From positions 3,846,001 through 3,910,000 of the forward strand of contig NC_079880.1 in NCBI RefSeq assembly GCF_029227915.1: DNA of 64,000 nucleotides, given 5' to 3'. Origin of the DNA: Hydractinia symbiolongicarpus. Lineage: Eukaryota > Cnidaria > Hydrozoa > Anthoathecata > Hydractiniidae. Position 1 is the first letter of the stretch. The number at the start of each line of letters is the position of its first letter. The notes under the pieces were generated by a model, which saw only the letters and a program-made list of their open reading frames with translations, ran no database searches and was not told where the DNA came from. Below are positions 1 to 11,073 of this stretch, piece by piece. Both the position numbers and the translations under genes were made by a program.

Positions 1-1215
1 GACGCTGAATTAAAGAAGTTTAATCGCAGGCAAACGAAAACCCGAGATTTCTTGTAAATCCCGGCTTGGCCCGTATAGTCAAAAGTATACAAAGAAAGTA
101 CCCAGGGAGTAAACTCATTTCCCGAACGATTTTTTAAATTATTTTTTCACCACTAAAACGCATGAGACTTGTAGTTTTCAAAAATGTTTTCATTTTTGAT
201 GAGACGCTGAATAAAAGAAGTTTAATCGCCGGCAAACGAAAACCCGCGATTTCCCGTAAATCCCGGGCTTGGCCCGTATAGTCAAAAGTATACAAAAATA
301 GTACCCAGGGAGTAAACTCAATTCCCGAACGATTTTTTAAATCACTTTTTCACCACTAAAACGCATGAGACTTGTAGTTTTTAAAAATGTTTTCATTTTT
401 GATGAGACGCTGAATAAAAGAAGTTTAATCGCCGGCAAACGAAAACCTACGATTTCCCGTTAATCTTGGACACGGCCCGTATAGTCAAAAGTATACAAAG
501 AAAGTACCCAGGGAGTAAACGCATTTCCCGAACGATTTTTTAAATTACTTTTTCACCACTAAAACGCATGAGACTTGTAGTTTTCAAAAATGTTTTTATT
601 TTTGATGAGACGCTGAATAAAAGAAGTTTAATCGCAGGCAAACGAAAACCCGAGATTTCTTGTAAATCCCGGCTTGGCCCGTATAGTCAAAAGTATACAA
701 AGAAAGTACCCAGGGAGTAAACTCATTTCCCGAACGATTTTTTAAATTATTTTTTCACCACTAAAACGCATGAGACTTGTAGTTTTCAAAAATGTTTTCA
801 TTTTTGATGAGACGCTGAATAAAAGAAGTTTAATCGCCGGCAAACGAAAACCCGCGATTTCCCGTAAATCCCGGGCTTGGCCCGTATAGTCAAAAGTATA
901 CAAAAATAGTACCCAGGGAGTAAACTCAATTCCCGAACGATTTTTTAAATCACTTTTTCACCACTAAAACGCATGAGACTTGTAGTTTTTAAAAATGTTT
1001 TCATTTTTGATGAGACGCTGAATAAAAGAAGTTTAATCGCCGGCAAACGAAAACCTACGATTTCCCGTAAATCTTGGACACGGCCCGTATAGTCAAAAGT
1101 ATACAAAGAAAGTACCCAGGGAGTAAACGCATTTCCCAAACGATTTTTTAAATTATTATTTCACCACTAAAACGCATGAGACTTGTAGTTTTCAAGAATG
1201 TTTTCATTTTTGATG
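1..1215. repeat. Trimer higher-order repeat, about 608 bp, two copies
   Basis: The monomers beginning near 1, 201 and 404 recur in the same order near 607, 809 and 1012. The first of each set carries the diagnostic variants CGCAGGCAAACG and GAGATTTCTTG. The second has CAAAAATAGTACCC and the third has CTACGATTTCCCG. Neighbouring monomers differ more from each other than from their counterparts 608 bp away, which defines a higher-order repeat. Confidence 0.85.
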
Positions 1216-1609
1216 AGACGCTGAATAAAAGCAGTTTAATCGCCGGCAAACGAAATCCCGCGTTTTCCCGTAAATCCGGGGCTTAACCCGTATATTCGAA
1301 TATATACAAAGAAAGTACCCAGGGTGTAAACTCATTTCCCGGACGACTTTTTAAATTTATTTTTCACCACTAAAACGCATGAGACTTGTAGTTTTCAAAA
1401 ATGTTTTCATTTTTGATGAGACGCTTAATGAAAGAGGTTTAATCGCCGGAAAACGAAAACCCGCGATTTCCCGTAAATCCCGGGCTTGGCCCGTATAGTC
1501 AAATGTATACAAAGAAAGTACCCTGTGAGTAAACTCATTTCCAGAACGATTTTTTAAATTATTTTTTCACCACTAAAACGCATAAGACTTGTAGTTTTTA
1601 AAAATGTTT

Positions 1610-3100
1610 TCATTTTTGATGAGACGCTGAATAAAAGAAGTTTAATCGCAGGCAAACGAAAACCCGCGATTTCCCGTAAATCCCGGGCTTGGCCCGTATA
1701 GTCAAAAGTATACAAAAAAAGTACCCAGGGAGTAAACTCATTTCCCAAACAATTTTATAAATTATTATTTCACCACTAAAACGCATGAGACTAGTAGTTT
1801 TCAAGAATGTTTTCATTTTTGATGAGACGCTGAATAAAAGCAGTTTAATCGCCGGCAAACGAAAACCCGCGATTTCCCGTAAATCCCGTGCTTGGCACGT
1901 ATAGTCGAATGTATACAAAGAAAGTACCCTGTGAGTAAACTCATTTCCAAAACGATTTTTTAAAATATATTTTCACCACTAAAACGCATAAGACTTGTAG
2001 TTTTTAAAAATGTTTTCATATTTGATGGGACGCTGAATAAAAGAAGTTTAGTCGCCGGCAAACGAAAACCCGCAATTTCCAGTAAATCCCGGTCTTGGCC
2101 CGTATAGTCAAAAGTATACAAAGAAAGTACCCAGGGAGTAAACTCATTTCCCGAACGATTTTTTATATTATTTTTTTACCACTAAACGCATGAGACTTAT
2201 AGTTTTCAAAAATATTTTCATATTTGATGGGACGCTGAATAAAAGAAATTAAATCGCCGGCAAACGAAAATCCGCGATTTCCCGTAAATCCCGGCTTTGA
2301 CCGTATAGTGAAAAGTATACAAAGAAAGTACCCAAGGAGTAAACTCAATTCCCGAACGATTTTTTAAATTATTTTTTCACCACTAAAACGCATGAAACTG
2401 GTAGTTTTCAAAAATGTTTTCATTTTTGATGAGACGCTGATTAAAAGAAGTTTAATCGCCGGCAAACGAAAACCCGCGATTTCCCGTAAATCCCGGGCTT
2501 GGCCCGTATAGTCAAAAGTATACAAAAAAAGTACCCAGGGAGTAAACTCATTTCCCAAACAATTTTATAAATTATTATTTCACCACTAAAACGCATGAGA
2601 CTAGTAGTTTTCAAGAATGTTTTCATTTTTGATGAGACGCTGAATAAAAGCAGTTTAATCGCCGGCAAACGAAAACCCGCGATTTCCCGTAAATCCCGTG
2701 CTTGGCACGTATAGTCGAATGTATACAAAGAAAGTACCCTGTGAGTAAACTCATTTCCAAAACGATTTTTTAAAATATATTTTCACCACTAAAACGCATA
2801 AGACTTGTAGTTTTTAAAAATGTTTTCATATTTGATGGGACGCTGAATAAAAGAAGTTTAGTCGCCGGCAAACGAAAACCCGCAATTTCCCGTAAATCCC
2901 GGGCTTGGCCCGTATAGTCAAAAGTATACAAAGAAAGTACCCAGGGAGTAAACTCATTTCCCGAACGATTTTTTATATTATTTTTTTACCACTAAACGCA
3001 TGAGACTTATAGTTTTCAAAAATATTTTCATATTTGATGGGACGCTGAATAAAAGAAATTAAATCGCCGGCAAACGAAAATCCGCGATTTCCCGTAAATC
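1610..3100. repeat. Tetramer higher-order repeat, about 810 bp, two copies
   Basis: A four-monomer block near 1610-2290 is repeated near 2420-3100, offset by 810 bp. Shared diagnostic variants include CAAACAATTTTATAAATT, CCCGTGCTTGGCACG, TTTGATGGGACGCTG and GAAATTAAATCG. The edges are approximate because flanking monomers are similar. Confidence 0.8.
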
Positions 3101-3779
3101 CCGGACTCGGCCCGTATAGTCAAAAGTATACAAAGAAAGTACCCAGGGAGTAAACTCATTTCCCGAACGATTTTTTAAATTATTTTTTCACCACTAAAAC
3201 GCATGAGACTTGTAGTTTTCAAAAATGTTTTCATTTTTGATGAGACGCTTAATGAAAGAGGTTTAATCGCCGGCAAACGAAATCCCGCGTTTTCCCGTAA
3301 ATCCGGGGCTTGGCCCGTATAGTCGAATGTATACAAAGAAAGTACCCAGGGAGTAAACTCATTTCCCAAAAGATTTTTTAAATTTTTTTTTCACCACTAA
3401 AACGCATGAGACTTGTGGTTTTTAAAAATGTTTTCATTTTTGATGAGACGCTGAATAAAAGAAGTTTAATCGCAGGCAAACGAAAATCCGCGATTTCCCG
3501 TAAATCCCGGCTTGGCCCGTATAGTCAAAAGTATACAAAGAAAGTACCCAGGGAGTAAACTCATTTCCCGAACGATTTTTTAAATTATTTTTTCACCACT
3601 AAAACGCATGAGACTTGTGGTTTTTAAAAATGTTTTCATTTTTGATGAGACGCTGAGTAAAAGAAGTTTAATCGCCGGCAAACGAAAACCCGCGATTTCC
3701 CGTAAATCCCGGGCTGGGCCCGTATAGTCAAAAGTATACAAAGAAAGTACCCAGGGAGTAAACTCAATTCCCGAACGAT

Positions 3780-5340
3780 TTTTTAAATCACTTTTTCACC
3801 ACTAAAACGCATGAGACTTGTAGTTTTTAAGAATGTTTTCATTTTTGATGAGACGCTGAATAAAAGCAGTTTAATCGGCGGCAAACGAAATCCCGCGTTT
3901 TCCCGTAAATCCGGGGCTTGGCCCGTATAGTCGAATACATACAAAGAAAGTACCCAGGGTGTAAAGTCATTTCCCGAACGATTTTTTAAATTTTTTTTTC
4001 ACCACTAAAACGCATGAGACTTGTAGTTTTCAAAAATGTTTTCATTTTTGATGAGACGCTGAATAAAGGAAGTTTAATCGTATAGTGAAAAGTATACAAA
4101 GAAAGTACCCAGGGTGTAAACTCATTTCCCGAACGATTTTTTAAATTATTTTTTCACCACTAAAACGCATGAGACTTGTAGTTTTCAAAAATGTTTTCAT
4201 TTTTGATGAGACGCTGAATAAAAGAAGTTTAATCGCCGGCAAACGAAAACCCGCGATTTCCCGTAAATCCCGGGCTTGGCCCGTATAGTCAAAAGTATAC
4301 AAAGAAAGTACCCAGGGAGTAAACTCATTTCCCGAACGATTTTTTAAATTACTTTTTCACCACTAAAACGCATGAGACTTGTAGTTTTTAAAAATGTTTT
4401 CATTTTTGATGAGACGCTGAATAAAAGAAGTTTAATCGCCGGCAAACGAAAACCTGCGATTTCCCGTAAATCCTAGACTCGGCCCGTATAGTCGAAAGTA
4501 TACAAAGAAAGTACCCAGGGAGTAAACTCATTTCCCATACGATTTTTTAAATTATTATTTCACCACTAAAACGCATGAGACTTGTAGTTTTCAAGAATGT
4601 TTTCATTTTTGATGAGAGGCTGAATAAAAGCAGTTTAATCGCCGGCAAACGAAATCCCGCGTTTTCCCGTAAATCCGGGGCTTGGCCCGTATAGTCGAAT
4701 ATATACAAAGAAAGTACCCAGGGTGTAAACTCATTTCCCGAACGATTTTTTAAATTTTTTTTTCACCACTAAAACGCATGAGACTTGTAGTTTTCAAAAA
4801 TGTTTTCATTTTTGATGAGACGCTGAATAAAAGAAGTTTAATCGCCGGCAAACGAAAACCCGCGATTTCCCGTAAATCCCGGCTTGGACCGTATAGTGAA
4901 AAGTATACAAAGAAAGTACCCAGGGTGTAAACTCATTTCCCGAACGATTTTTTAAATTATTTTTTCACCACTAAAACGCATGAGACTTGTAGTTTTCAAA
5001 AATGTGTTCATTTTTGATGAGACGCTGAATAAAAGAAGTTTAATCGCCGGCAAACGAAAACCCGCGATTTCCCGTAAATCCCGGGCTTGGCCCGTATAGT
5101 CAAAAGTATACAAAGAAAGTACCCAGGGAGTAAACTCATTTTCCGAACGATTTTTTAAATTACTTTTTCACCACTAAAACGCATGAGACTTGTAGTTTTT
5201 AAAAATGTTTTCATTTTTGATGAGACGCTGAATAAAAGAAGTTTAATCGCCGGCAAACGAAAACCTGCGATTTCCCGTAAATCCTGGACTCGGCCCGTAT
5301 AGTCAAAAGTATACAAAGAAAGTACCCAGGGAGTAAATTC
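3780..5340. repeat. Tetramer higher-order repeat with a 47-bp internal deletion in one copy
   Basis: Four-monomer blocks are repeated with an offset of 811 bp to the right of position 4081, but only about 766 bp to its left. The difference is explained at 4080/4081, where the monomer jumps from GTTTAATCG straight to TATAGTG. The other copy near 4850 keeps the intervening 47 or so bases. The deletion therefore arose after the block was duplicated. Confidence 0.75.
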
Positions 5341-5589
5341 ATTTCCAAAACGATTTCTTAAATTATTTTTTCACAACTAAAACGCATGAGACTTGTAGTT
5401 TTTAAAAATGTTTTCATTTTTGATGAGACGCTGAATAAAAGAAGTTTAATCGCCGGCAAACGAAAACCTGCGATTTCCCGTAAATCCTGGACTCGGCCCG
5501 TATAGTCAAAAGTATACAAAGAAAGTACCCAGGGAGTAAATTCATTTCCAGAACGATTTCTTAAATTATTTTTTCACCACTAAAACGCA

Positions 5590-6747
5590 TAAGACTTGTA
5601 GTTTTTAAAAATGTTTTCATTTTTGATGAGACGCTGAATAAAAGAAGTTTAATCGCAGGCAAACGAAAACCCGCGATTTCCCGTAAATCCCGGCTTGGCC
5701 CGTATAGTCAAAAGTATACAAAGAAAGTACCCAGGGAGTAAACTCATTTCCCGAACGATTTTTTAAATTATTTTTTCACTACTAAAACGCATAAGACTTG
5801 TAGTTTTCAAAAATATTTTCATATTTGATGGGACGCTGAATAAAAGAAGTTTAATCGCTGGCAAACGAAAATCCGCGATTTCCCGTAAATCCCGGACTCG
5901 GCCCGTATAGTCAAAAGTATAGAAAGAAAGTACCCAGGGAGTAAAGTCATTTCCCGAACGATTTTTTAAATTATTTTTTCACCACTAAAACGCATGAGAC
6001 TTGTAGTTTTCAAAAATGTTTTCATTTTTGATGAGACGCTTAATGAAAGAGGTTTAATCGCCGGCAAACGAAATCCCGCGTTTTCCCGTAAATCCAGGGC
6101 TTGGCCTGTATAGTCAACAGTATACAAAGAAAGTACCAAGGGAGTAAATTCATTTCCAGAACGATTTTTTAAATTATTTTTTCACCACTAAAACGCATAA
6201 GACTTGTAGTTTTCAAAAATGTTTTCATTTTTGATGAGACGCTGAATAAAAGAAGTTTAATCGCGGCAAACGAAAACCCGCGATTTCCCGTAAATCCCGG
6301 CTTGGCCCGTATAGTCAAAAGTATACAAAGAAAGTACCCAGGGAGTAAACTCATTTCCCGAACGATTTTTTAAATTATTTTTTCACCACTAAAACGCATA
6401 AGACTTGTAGTTTTCAAAAATATTTTCATATTTGATGGGACGCTGAATAAAAGAAGTTTAATCGCTGGCAAACGAAAATCCGCGATTTCCCGTAAATCCC
6501 GGACTCGGCCCGTATAGTCAAAAGTATACAAAGAAAGTACCCAGGGAGTAAACTCATTTCCCGAACGATTTTTTAAATTATTTTTTCACCACTAAAACGC
6601 ATGAGACTTGTAGTTTTCAAAAATGTTTTCATTTTTGATGAGACGCTTAATGAAAGAGGTTTAATCGCCGGCAAACGAAATCCCGCGTTTTCCCGTAAAT
6701 CCGGGGCTTGGCCCGTATAGTCGAATGTATACAAAGAAAGTACCCAG
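5590..6747. repeat. Trimer higher-order repeat, about 610 bp
   Basis: The variant monomer with TATTTTCATATTTGATGGG followed by TTTAATCGCTGGC occurs near 5810 and again near 6420, together with its neighbours. The second copy is cut at about 6747 by the Polinton fragment. Confidence 0.7.
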
Positions 6748-6963
6748 AGAGATAGGAAAATGGGGATCCTAGGACAGCGATTAATAATGTTGTGCACACT
6801 CCACGTCAATTTATAGATCATCCACGTCAAATCAACGATAGAAGAGTCAATAAAATCCATGTGCACTTTACCACTTTACGTTAAATAAGCGGGCATGCTC
6901 TATAATATCTGTCCCCACCCACCCTCCCCTGCAGTGTCCTATAATTTATAGTGTTATGTGTGT
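6748..6963. other. Left edge of Polinton fragment, no gene seen
   Basis: Non-satellite sequence lies downstream of the polymerase gene. It contains an imperfect repeat of CCACGTCAA (near 6802 and 6822), a C-rich run near 6912-6930 and a short AT-rich dyad, CTATAATTTATAG, at 6939-6951. I could not recognise a terminal inverted repeat. The first few bases partly resemble satellite, so the junction is uncertain by several bases. Confidence 0.5.
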
Positions 6964-6966
6964 CTA

Positions 6967-7010
6967 TAATGTCCTCTGACCGGTGTGGTAATGTCCTCTG
7001 GCCAGTGTGG
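6967..7010. repeat. 22-bp tandem duplication at the polymerase 3' end
   Basis: TAATGTCCTCTGACCGGTGTGG at 6967-6988 is followed directly by a second copy at 6989-7010 with two mismatches, then a further TAAT. Because 22 is not a multiple of three, the extra copy changes the frame of the last polymerase residues. The protein seems to gain a short unrelated tail after the ARGHY segment that normally lies close to the C-terminus of this family. Confidence 0.8.
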
Positions 7011-10000
7011 TAATACCATCTTCCAAAATTATGCGTTTATCATCATCGGCATTGAGCGCCAGTTTATTTGTTTTTATTGTGTGAACATCATGCTTAATGG
7101 ATCGAAAGGTCATTTGGGTTCTGTAAATGTTCTCACCCTCAAACAGGCATCTCTTATAATCATTGAAACCTATGGTCTCCCTTACCACACATTTCTTCAC
7201 CCCCTTACACCTCTTATCCTCCTTACCACATAGTTGTTTGTATGCACAGGTCTTAGCTCTTAGGGCTACAAACTCAGTCATCACCTTACCACCTAACTCG
7301 TCCTTCATCAGCCCAATGATCTTTTTATTCAAACCCAATGGTAGAGGTCTACCATCTTCCTTATCATACCCCGATGTGTCAAATCTCGCGGGCACTTCGT
7401 TCGCGATATCTTTGTAAAAGTCGTCTGTTTTTATGTGGTAAACGAATGAATCCGTATCCATGTAGCAAAGCTTCACATCATCACCATATTTCGGTCTCAT
7501 GTAATCATGGTGGAACTCATACATAACCATCTTGGATAGATGGAGGATCGTGGGGCCGAGGTAGATCGGTTTGTTCATTTTGATCTTGATCTTGGACATG
7601 TCTATCCCCATCAGTGTTTCCGAGAAACGGATTGCACCCCTGAAGTTTGGCTTCATCACCATTTTCTCATAATTCTTTTGGTTGGTGGCCAAACGTATAT
7701 CCTTCTGTCTTCGCTGATTCTCCATTGTCTTACCAAAGACAGAATTGTTCATCAGCTTGAAGAAATCCTTTTCAAAGTCATTCTTTTACTCCGTGCGCAG
7801 CTGTGTATTGAAGTCGATGTAAGGTTTCAACCATGCGCTCTGATCAAACCTCAGTACCCTATGAACCTTATCCAGAACAAGACCGTGATTCAAAGCTTAA
7901 GCAAGCGCACGGATATGAATCACATAGTTCCTCTTGTCCGAAAGACACGGTGTCAGCTTCTCGACACCATTGATAACCTTCCTCTCGGGCATGAAAGGAA
8001 GATCGTTATGTGTGTCATGAAGATTATGTGGATATCTAACATCAACCTCAAGCATGTACCCCTTTTCACCGTTTTCCACAGCCAACTCTGAAATGAGTTC
8101 TGGTGTAAATTTACCGGAATCATCCCACTCAAACCCCCCGGTGGGCATCTTCTGTATCATAGCCCATCCATACAGATTGTTAGCATCAAGATACTGTAGA
8201 TAGGTTGTATCTTCTGAAGTATTATACATATCGCCCATATATGGATTATTTGCTTTCGCGTGTCTGTGAACGGCCTGACAGAGACCGCCCCTAATACCCA
8301 TCTCCACAAACAGTAACATATCCATATCTGACAACAAATCCAGCTCAACATCTGTCTTTTTCAGGCATGCCTGCCAAGCTAATCCGGGGGCCGTGTAAAA
8401 ATGAGCGGGATCTAGTTTATAGTTTCTCAAACATGTCTCTCTGAATGTCTCAAACACATCACTCAGAAGCAGAACATCCGTCTTGAGATAGATATCATGA
8501 TAAACGCCCATATTTTCAACTTTCATGTCCTTCCACACCTTCTGGGCATGCGCATAATCGGCATCGCTGATACCATTCATGTTCAACTTGCTATAAAAGT
8601 CATCTTTCGAAGGAAGCCTGGTTTCATTAAACCTATCGAATGAATCAACATACTCATATGGGTATACACCCTTCCTTCTCATTATGTTGAATTGCTCATC
8701 ATTGAAGAATTTTCTAAGGTTTTTACACTGACCATCGGATAGATTGTCAGCTAAGGAACCTAATCCTCTTGACATAAATCTAAATGAATCGATGAATCTC
8801 AGCTTTATCTTTTTGTCTTTGGTCTCACCATTTTTGTTGGTGTATTCACCAACCTTAACATCGGTCGAGAAAGAGATATATTTCTCTTTATTTTCAGCGA
8901 TTACACTCATACCACCTTCTCCATACTTCTTCGCAAGCTCTTTGATAAATAGATGTGAATCATATCCACTCAGATTATGGAAGACAACCGGAATATAATT
9001 AGGCACCTTGTAACGGAGATTACATTCCATGTGTGCCGATCCACGAAACTTGCCGGTAAAATGACAGTGATCCCTAACCTTGATGTCATCATCGCCAAAT
9101 TCTGTCATACAGATGTGGCAGTTGGTGGAATTTTCATATCCATCAAGTTCTTCATCGGTTAGATCTTGCATACCAAGTTGTGGAAACATGTTGTATAACC
9201 TTTTCGCCTCGGAAACCACATGATCCACAAAGCGCGGAACACAGTCATCACCACGGTAAAGCTTCAGAGGGTCCAAAACTTCACCATGAGCATATTTACT
9301 ATAACAACAGAATCCGGTGGGGATATGTTTACCAACTTTCTCGGTGGACGATCCACACTCTATCTCTTCAGGTTTTGTAAAAGCTTCGAAATCGGCATAC
9401 ATGATGAATGGGGCTTTGAGCTGGTACTGACCGTGGGTGAAGGTTAAGGTGCTATCCTCCTTAGGGAGTTGAATATTAACGGCATCATTATTCTTATAAT
9501 ACTCAAAGTGCTCATCCCTTTTCTGTTCGCTTGGAAAACCGGAGAGACAATTCAGGCAATAATGCTCTTTATTTTTATTCTTTGAGTTTAACTTTCTCAG
9601 GACACCGCTCAGGTTCTTAACAGCGATATAATGCCTCTTATCCCCTTCACACAGTAAAAACAAAACAACAGTCTCATCCCGATCAAGATGCTTCGACTTT
9701 CGACACATATAGACACCCTCTTTGTCATCTTTTGTCAAAACATGCACGGCGATATCAGGGTTCCTTCTCTCAAACAAATCTATTTTATTTAGCGCCATTG
9801 GGAAAGTTAAACCATCCCAATTATACTTGTCATGCTTCTTAAGGTTTGAGATTCGCTCAGGATGATTATCGATCTTGTCATGATTGAGAGCAGCGATAAT
9901 AGTCCATTTGAAACATTCCTCATCACCCTCGTTATGGGGGTTAATCACGGAGAACTTTCCACTGAAATTCTTAGGTAGCGGTAAGTAAGAACTACCTCTG

Positions 10001-10244
10001 GTTAATTTTAGCTTATGAAAGTCCACATGCATATGCAAGATTTTATCAATTGTGAATCCGCTAGCTGGCAGCGCGGGGTTCTCAATCTGCTTCAACGACT
10101 TCTTCTGCCCAAGCACGTCACTCATCAACCTATTTACGACGTGCTCGACCTTTTCGAGAAAGACCCTGACATTCTTCCCACCATCCGAGTTTATTTTGAA
10201 ACGTTTGTATGAACCTACAAAAGCTTCTTCAATGGGGGTATAGG

Positions 10245-10305
10245 GGTTTTCCTCCTCTTCCTCCTCCTCCACCTCTTCCTCTTCCTCTTCCTCTTCACTG
10301 CCCTT
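10245..10305. repeat. CTC/CTT-rich low-complexity stretch encoding the Glu run
   Basis: On the plus strand this is a purine-free CCTCTTCCTC-type run. On the coding minus strand it gives the acidic stretch at about residues 153-168 of the polymerase. It lies between the SAP/proline-rich leader and the conserved part of the polymerase. Confidence 0.75.
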
Positions 10306-10540
10306 TTTATACAAACCCATGATCTTATCCTTCATGGTTTTGAAAGCTTTGCTCGCTTTCTCCTTAATAGCCTTAGGTACATGATTTATTAACCAGTCTC
10401 TCCATTCGATCAACTTGCTTTTCAAATTCATGTCTTGTTGGCTAGTGCCTGGTCTAGGTGCTGGTATGGGTCTTGGCATGGGTATGGGTGCTGGTATGGG
10501 TCTTCGCATGGGTATGGGTGCTGGTACCGGTCTTGGCATG

Positions 10541-10630
10541 GGTACGGGTCTAGTGGGTCTCGGCATGGGTACGGGTCTAGTGGGTCTCGGCATGGGTACG
10601 GGTCTAGTGGGTCTTGGCATGGTTACGGGT
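10541..10630. repeat. 27-bp minisatellite encoding a 9-residue Pro/Arg repeat
   Basis: Three near-perfect 27-bp units, built on GGCATGGGTACGGGTCTAGT, encode three copies of PRPTRPVPM in the polymerase leader. Degenerate relatives continue toward 10455. Because 27 is a multiple of three, copy number can vary without breaking the frame. Confidence 0.85.
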
Positions 10631-10752
10631 GCTGACACAGTAGTGGGTGTCAATAATTCGATCAGATCGGCCTTTCTGAGCCTTGAGTAGCCACGTAGGC
10701 CGCGTTCTCTAGCGAGAGCTCTTAATTCAACAACTGTATTTCTCGAAGTCAT

Positions 10753-10806
10753 GCTTGGTTATGATATACGATTTATGAACCTTTAAGATGGTTTTTTATA
10801 ATCGTG
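10753..10806 (-). promoter_or_regulatory. Promoter and leader of the polymerase gene
   Basis: Read on the minus strand, a TATAAA-like box (plus-strand TTTATA at 10795-10800) is followed by CTTAAAG (plus-strand CTTTAAG at 10781-10787, 29 bases from the start codon). A leader ending in CCAAGC then meets the ATG. The same elements, with CTTAAAG at the identical distance, precede the RING gene. The match in spacing supports a real promoter; the factor that recognises it is unknown. Confidence 0.65.
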
Positions 10807-10838
10807 AAACTAAAAAAAAGATTCATAAAATTTGTTAC

Positions 10839-10894
10839 TTGGCTATGATATACGATTTTGTAATCTTTAAGCCATTTTTATAAATCGTAAACCG
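10839..10894 (-). promoter_or_regulatory. Extra copy of the promoter/leader without a start codon
   Basis: A second copy of the promoter/leader lies just upstream of the polymerase promoter. It has the TATA-like box (plus-strand 10877-10882), CTTAAAG (10865-10871) and the CGTATATCAT leader. The position of the ATG is changed, and no open frame follows other than the polymerase promoter itself. It may be a tandem promoter or the remnant left by loss or duplication of a gene. Confidence 0.6.
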
Positions 10895-11026
10895 TGTTGG
10901 AGGGTCGTGAGTGTCCTAGTTTGTGGGGCAACCACCATGCTAAATTGTAGTAAAACACGCTTTGTGATACATACATCGATACACCATGGGTACCCACCCA
11001 TGGTGTATCGAGGGTCGTGAATCACA
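10895..11026. other. Intergenic block between RING and polymerase genes
   Basis: This non-coding stretch aligns with the one at 11657-11794. Shared pieces, in order, are GTGTTGGAG, a GAGTGTC segment, an ACCACCATGCTAAAT-like segment, CATACATCGAT and ACCATGGGTACCCACCC. The motif AGGGTCGTGA occurs here twice. The block ends just before a 3' hairpin, as its counterpart does. Confidence 0.65.
10977..11010. repeat. Perfect 14-bp inverted repeat containing TGGGTACCCA
   Basis: CGATACACCATGGG at 10977-10990 and its exact reverse complement at 10997-11010 flank six bases, TACCCA. The core TGGGTACCCA (10987-10996) is itself a perfect 10-bp palindrome. The same core recurs at 11729-11738 and 11775-11784. 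It could be an operator, a replication or packaging site, or an RNA hairpin; the sequence does not decide between these. Confidence 0.75.
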
Positions 11027-11050
11027 TTTGTTACCCGTCCGAGTAACAAA
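11027..11050 (-). terminator. 3' hairpin after the RING gene
   Basis: TTTGTTACCC (11027-11036) pairs with GAGTAACAAA (11041-11050) across a 4-base loop. The single DNA mismatch (11035/11042) becomes a G-U wobble in a minus-strand transcript, so a 10-pair RNA stem is kept on the coding strand only. It begins 24 bases after the RING stop codon. A nearly identical hairpin follows the next gene. A role in 3' end formation is inferred. Confidence 0.6.
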
Positions 11051-11073
11051 AAATGCCCTAACAATCCGACCCC

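Larger units (their letters stand above)
1..6747. repeat. 203-bp satellite array, block A
   Basis: Head-to-tail monomers of 202-204 bp fill this block. The landmark GAGACGCTG falls at 201, 404, 607, 809 and 1012. A typical monomer carries GCCGGCAAACGAAA, a TTTCCCGTAAATCC stretch, GTATAGTCAAAAGTATAC, AAAGAAAGTACCC, TTTTTTAAATTATTTTTTCACC and AAACGCATGAGACTTGTAG. Subtypes differ at fixed places, for example CCCAGGGAG or CCCTGTGAG, and GTCAAAAG or GTCGAATG. Short open frames occur on the minus strand, but 203 is not a multiple of three, so the frame shifts in each monomer. I see no gene here. Confidence 0.97.
6964..10752 (-). pseudogene. Polinton protein-primed DNA polymerase B, two premature stops
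   Basis: This enzyme would replicate the element from a protein primer. It reads as a single frame of 1262 codons from ATG at 10750-10752. TAA codons interrupt it at 7897-7899 (codon 952) and 7786-7788 (codon 989), with no frameshift. Visible parts in order: SAP-like helix pair (about 5-36); proline/arginine-rich repeats (45-101); Glu-rich run (153-168); Cys280 and His374 in a region resembling the OTU-like domain of some Polinton polymerases; a Cys/His cluster (399-415); exonuclease motif I, D454/E456; a Cys/His zinc-binding or HNH-like insert (545-577); exonuclease II FHNLSGYDSH (591-600); exonuclease III YLKTDVLLLSD (755-765); polymerase motif A YLDANNLYG (854-862). Motif B NNSVFGK (about 1002), motif C YMDTDS (1097) and KTCAYK (1167) lie after the stops. 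No active-site residue is visibly lost, but the first stop separates motif A from motifs B and C. The final codons overlap a 22-bp duplication. Confidence 0.93.

Noticed and set aside
6573-6866. 97-codon minus-strand frame crossing the left Polinton junction
   Set aside because: It is a chance fusion of edge sequence with a satellite frame, without any recognisable domain.
6748-6963. Polinton terminal inverted repeat at the left edge
   Set aside because: I compared the edge with the right junction region by eye and found no matching inverted sequence; the right edge is inside a gene.
7540-8091. Plus-strand open frame of 183 codons opposite the polymerase
   Set aside because: It is the complement of the polymerase coding region, whose conserved motifs are clear on the minus strand. 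It has no recognisable domain.
10867-11064. Minus-strand open frame of 65 codons between RING and polymerase genes
   Set aside because: It overlaps the palindrome, the orphan promoter and the duplicated intergenic block, and the matching block at 11657-11794 does not keep an equivalent frame.
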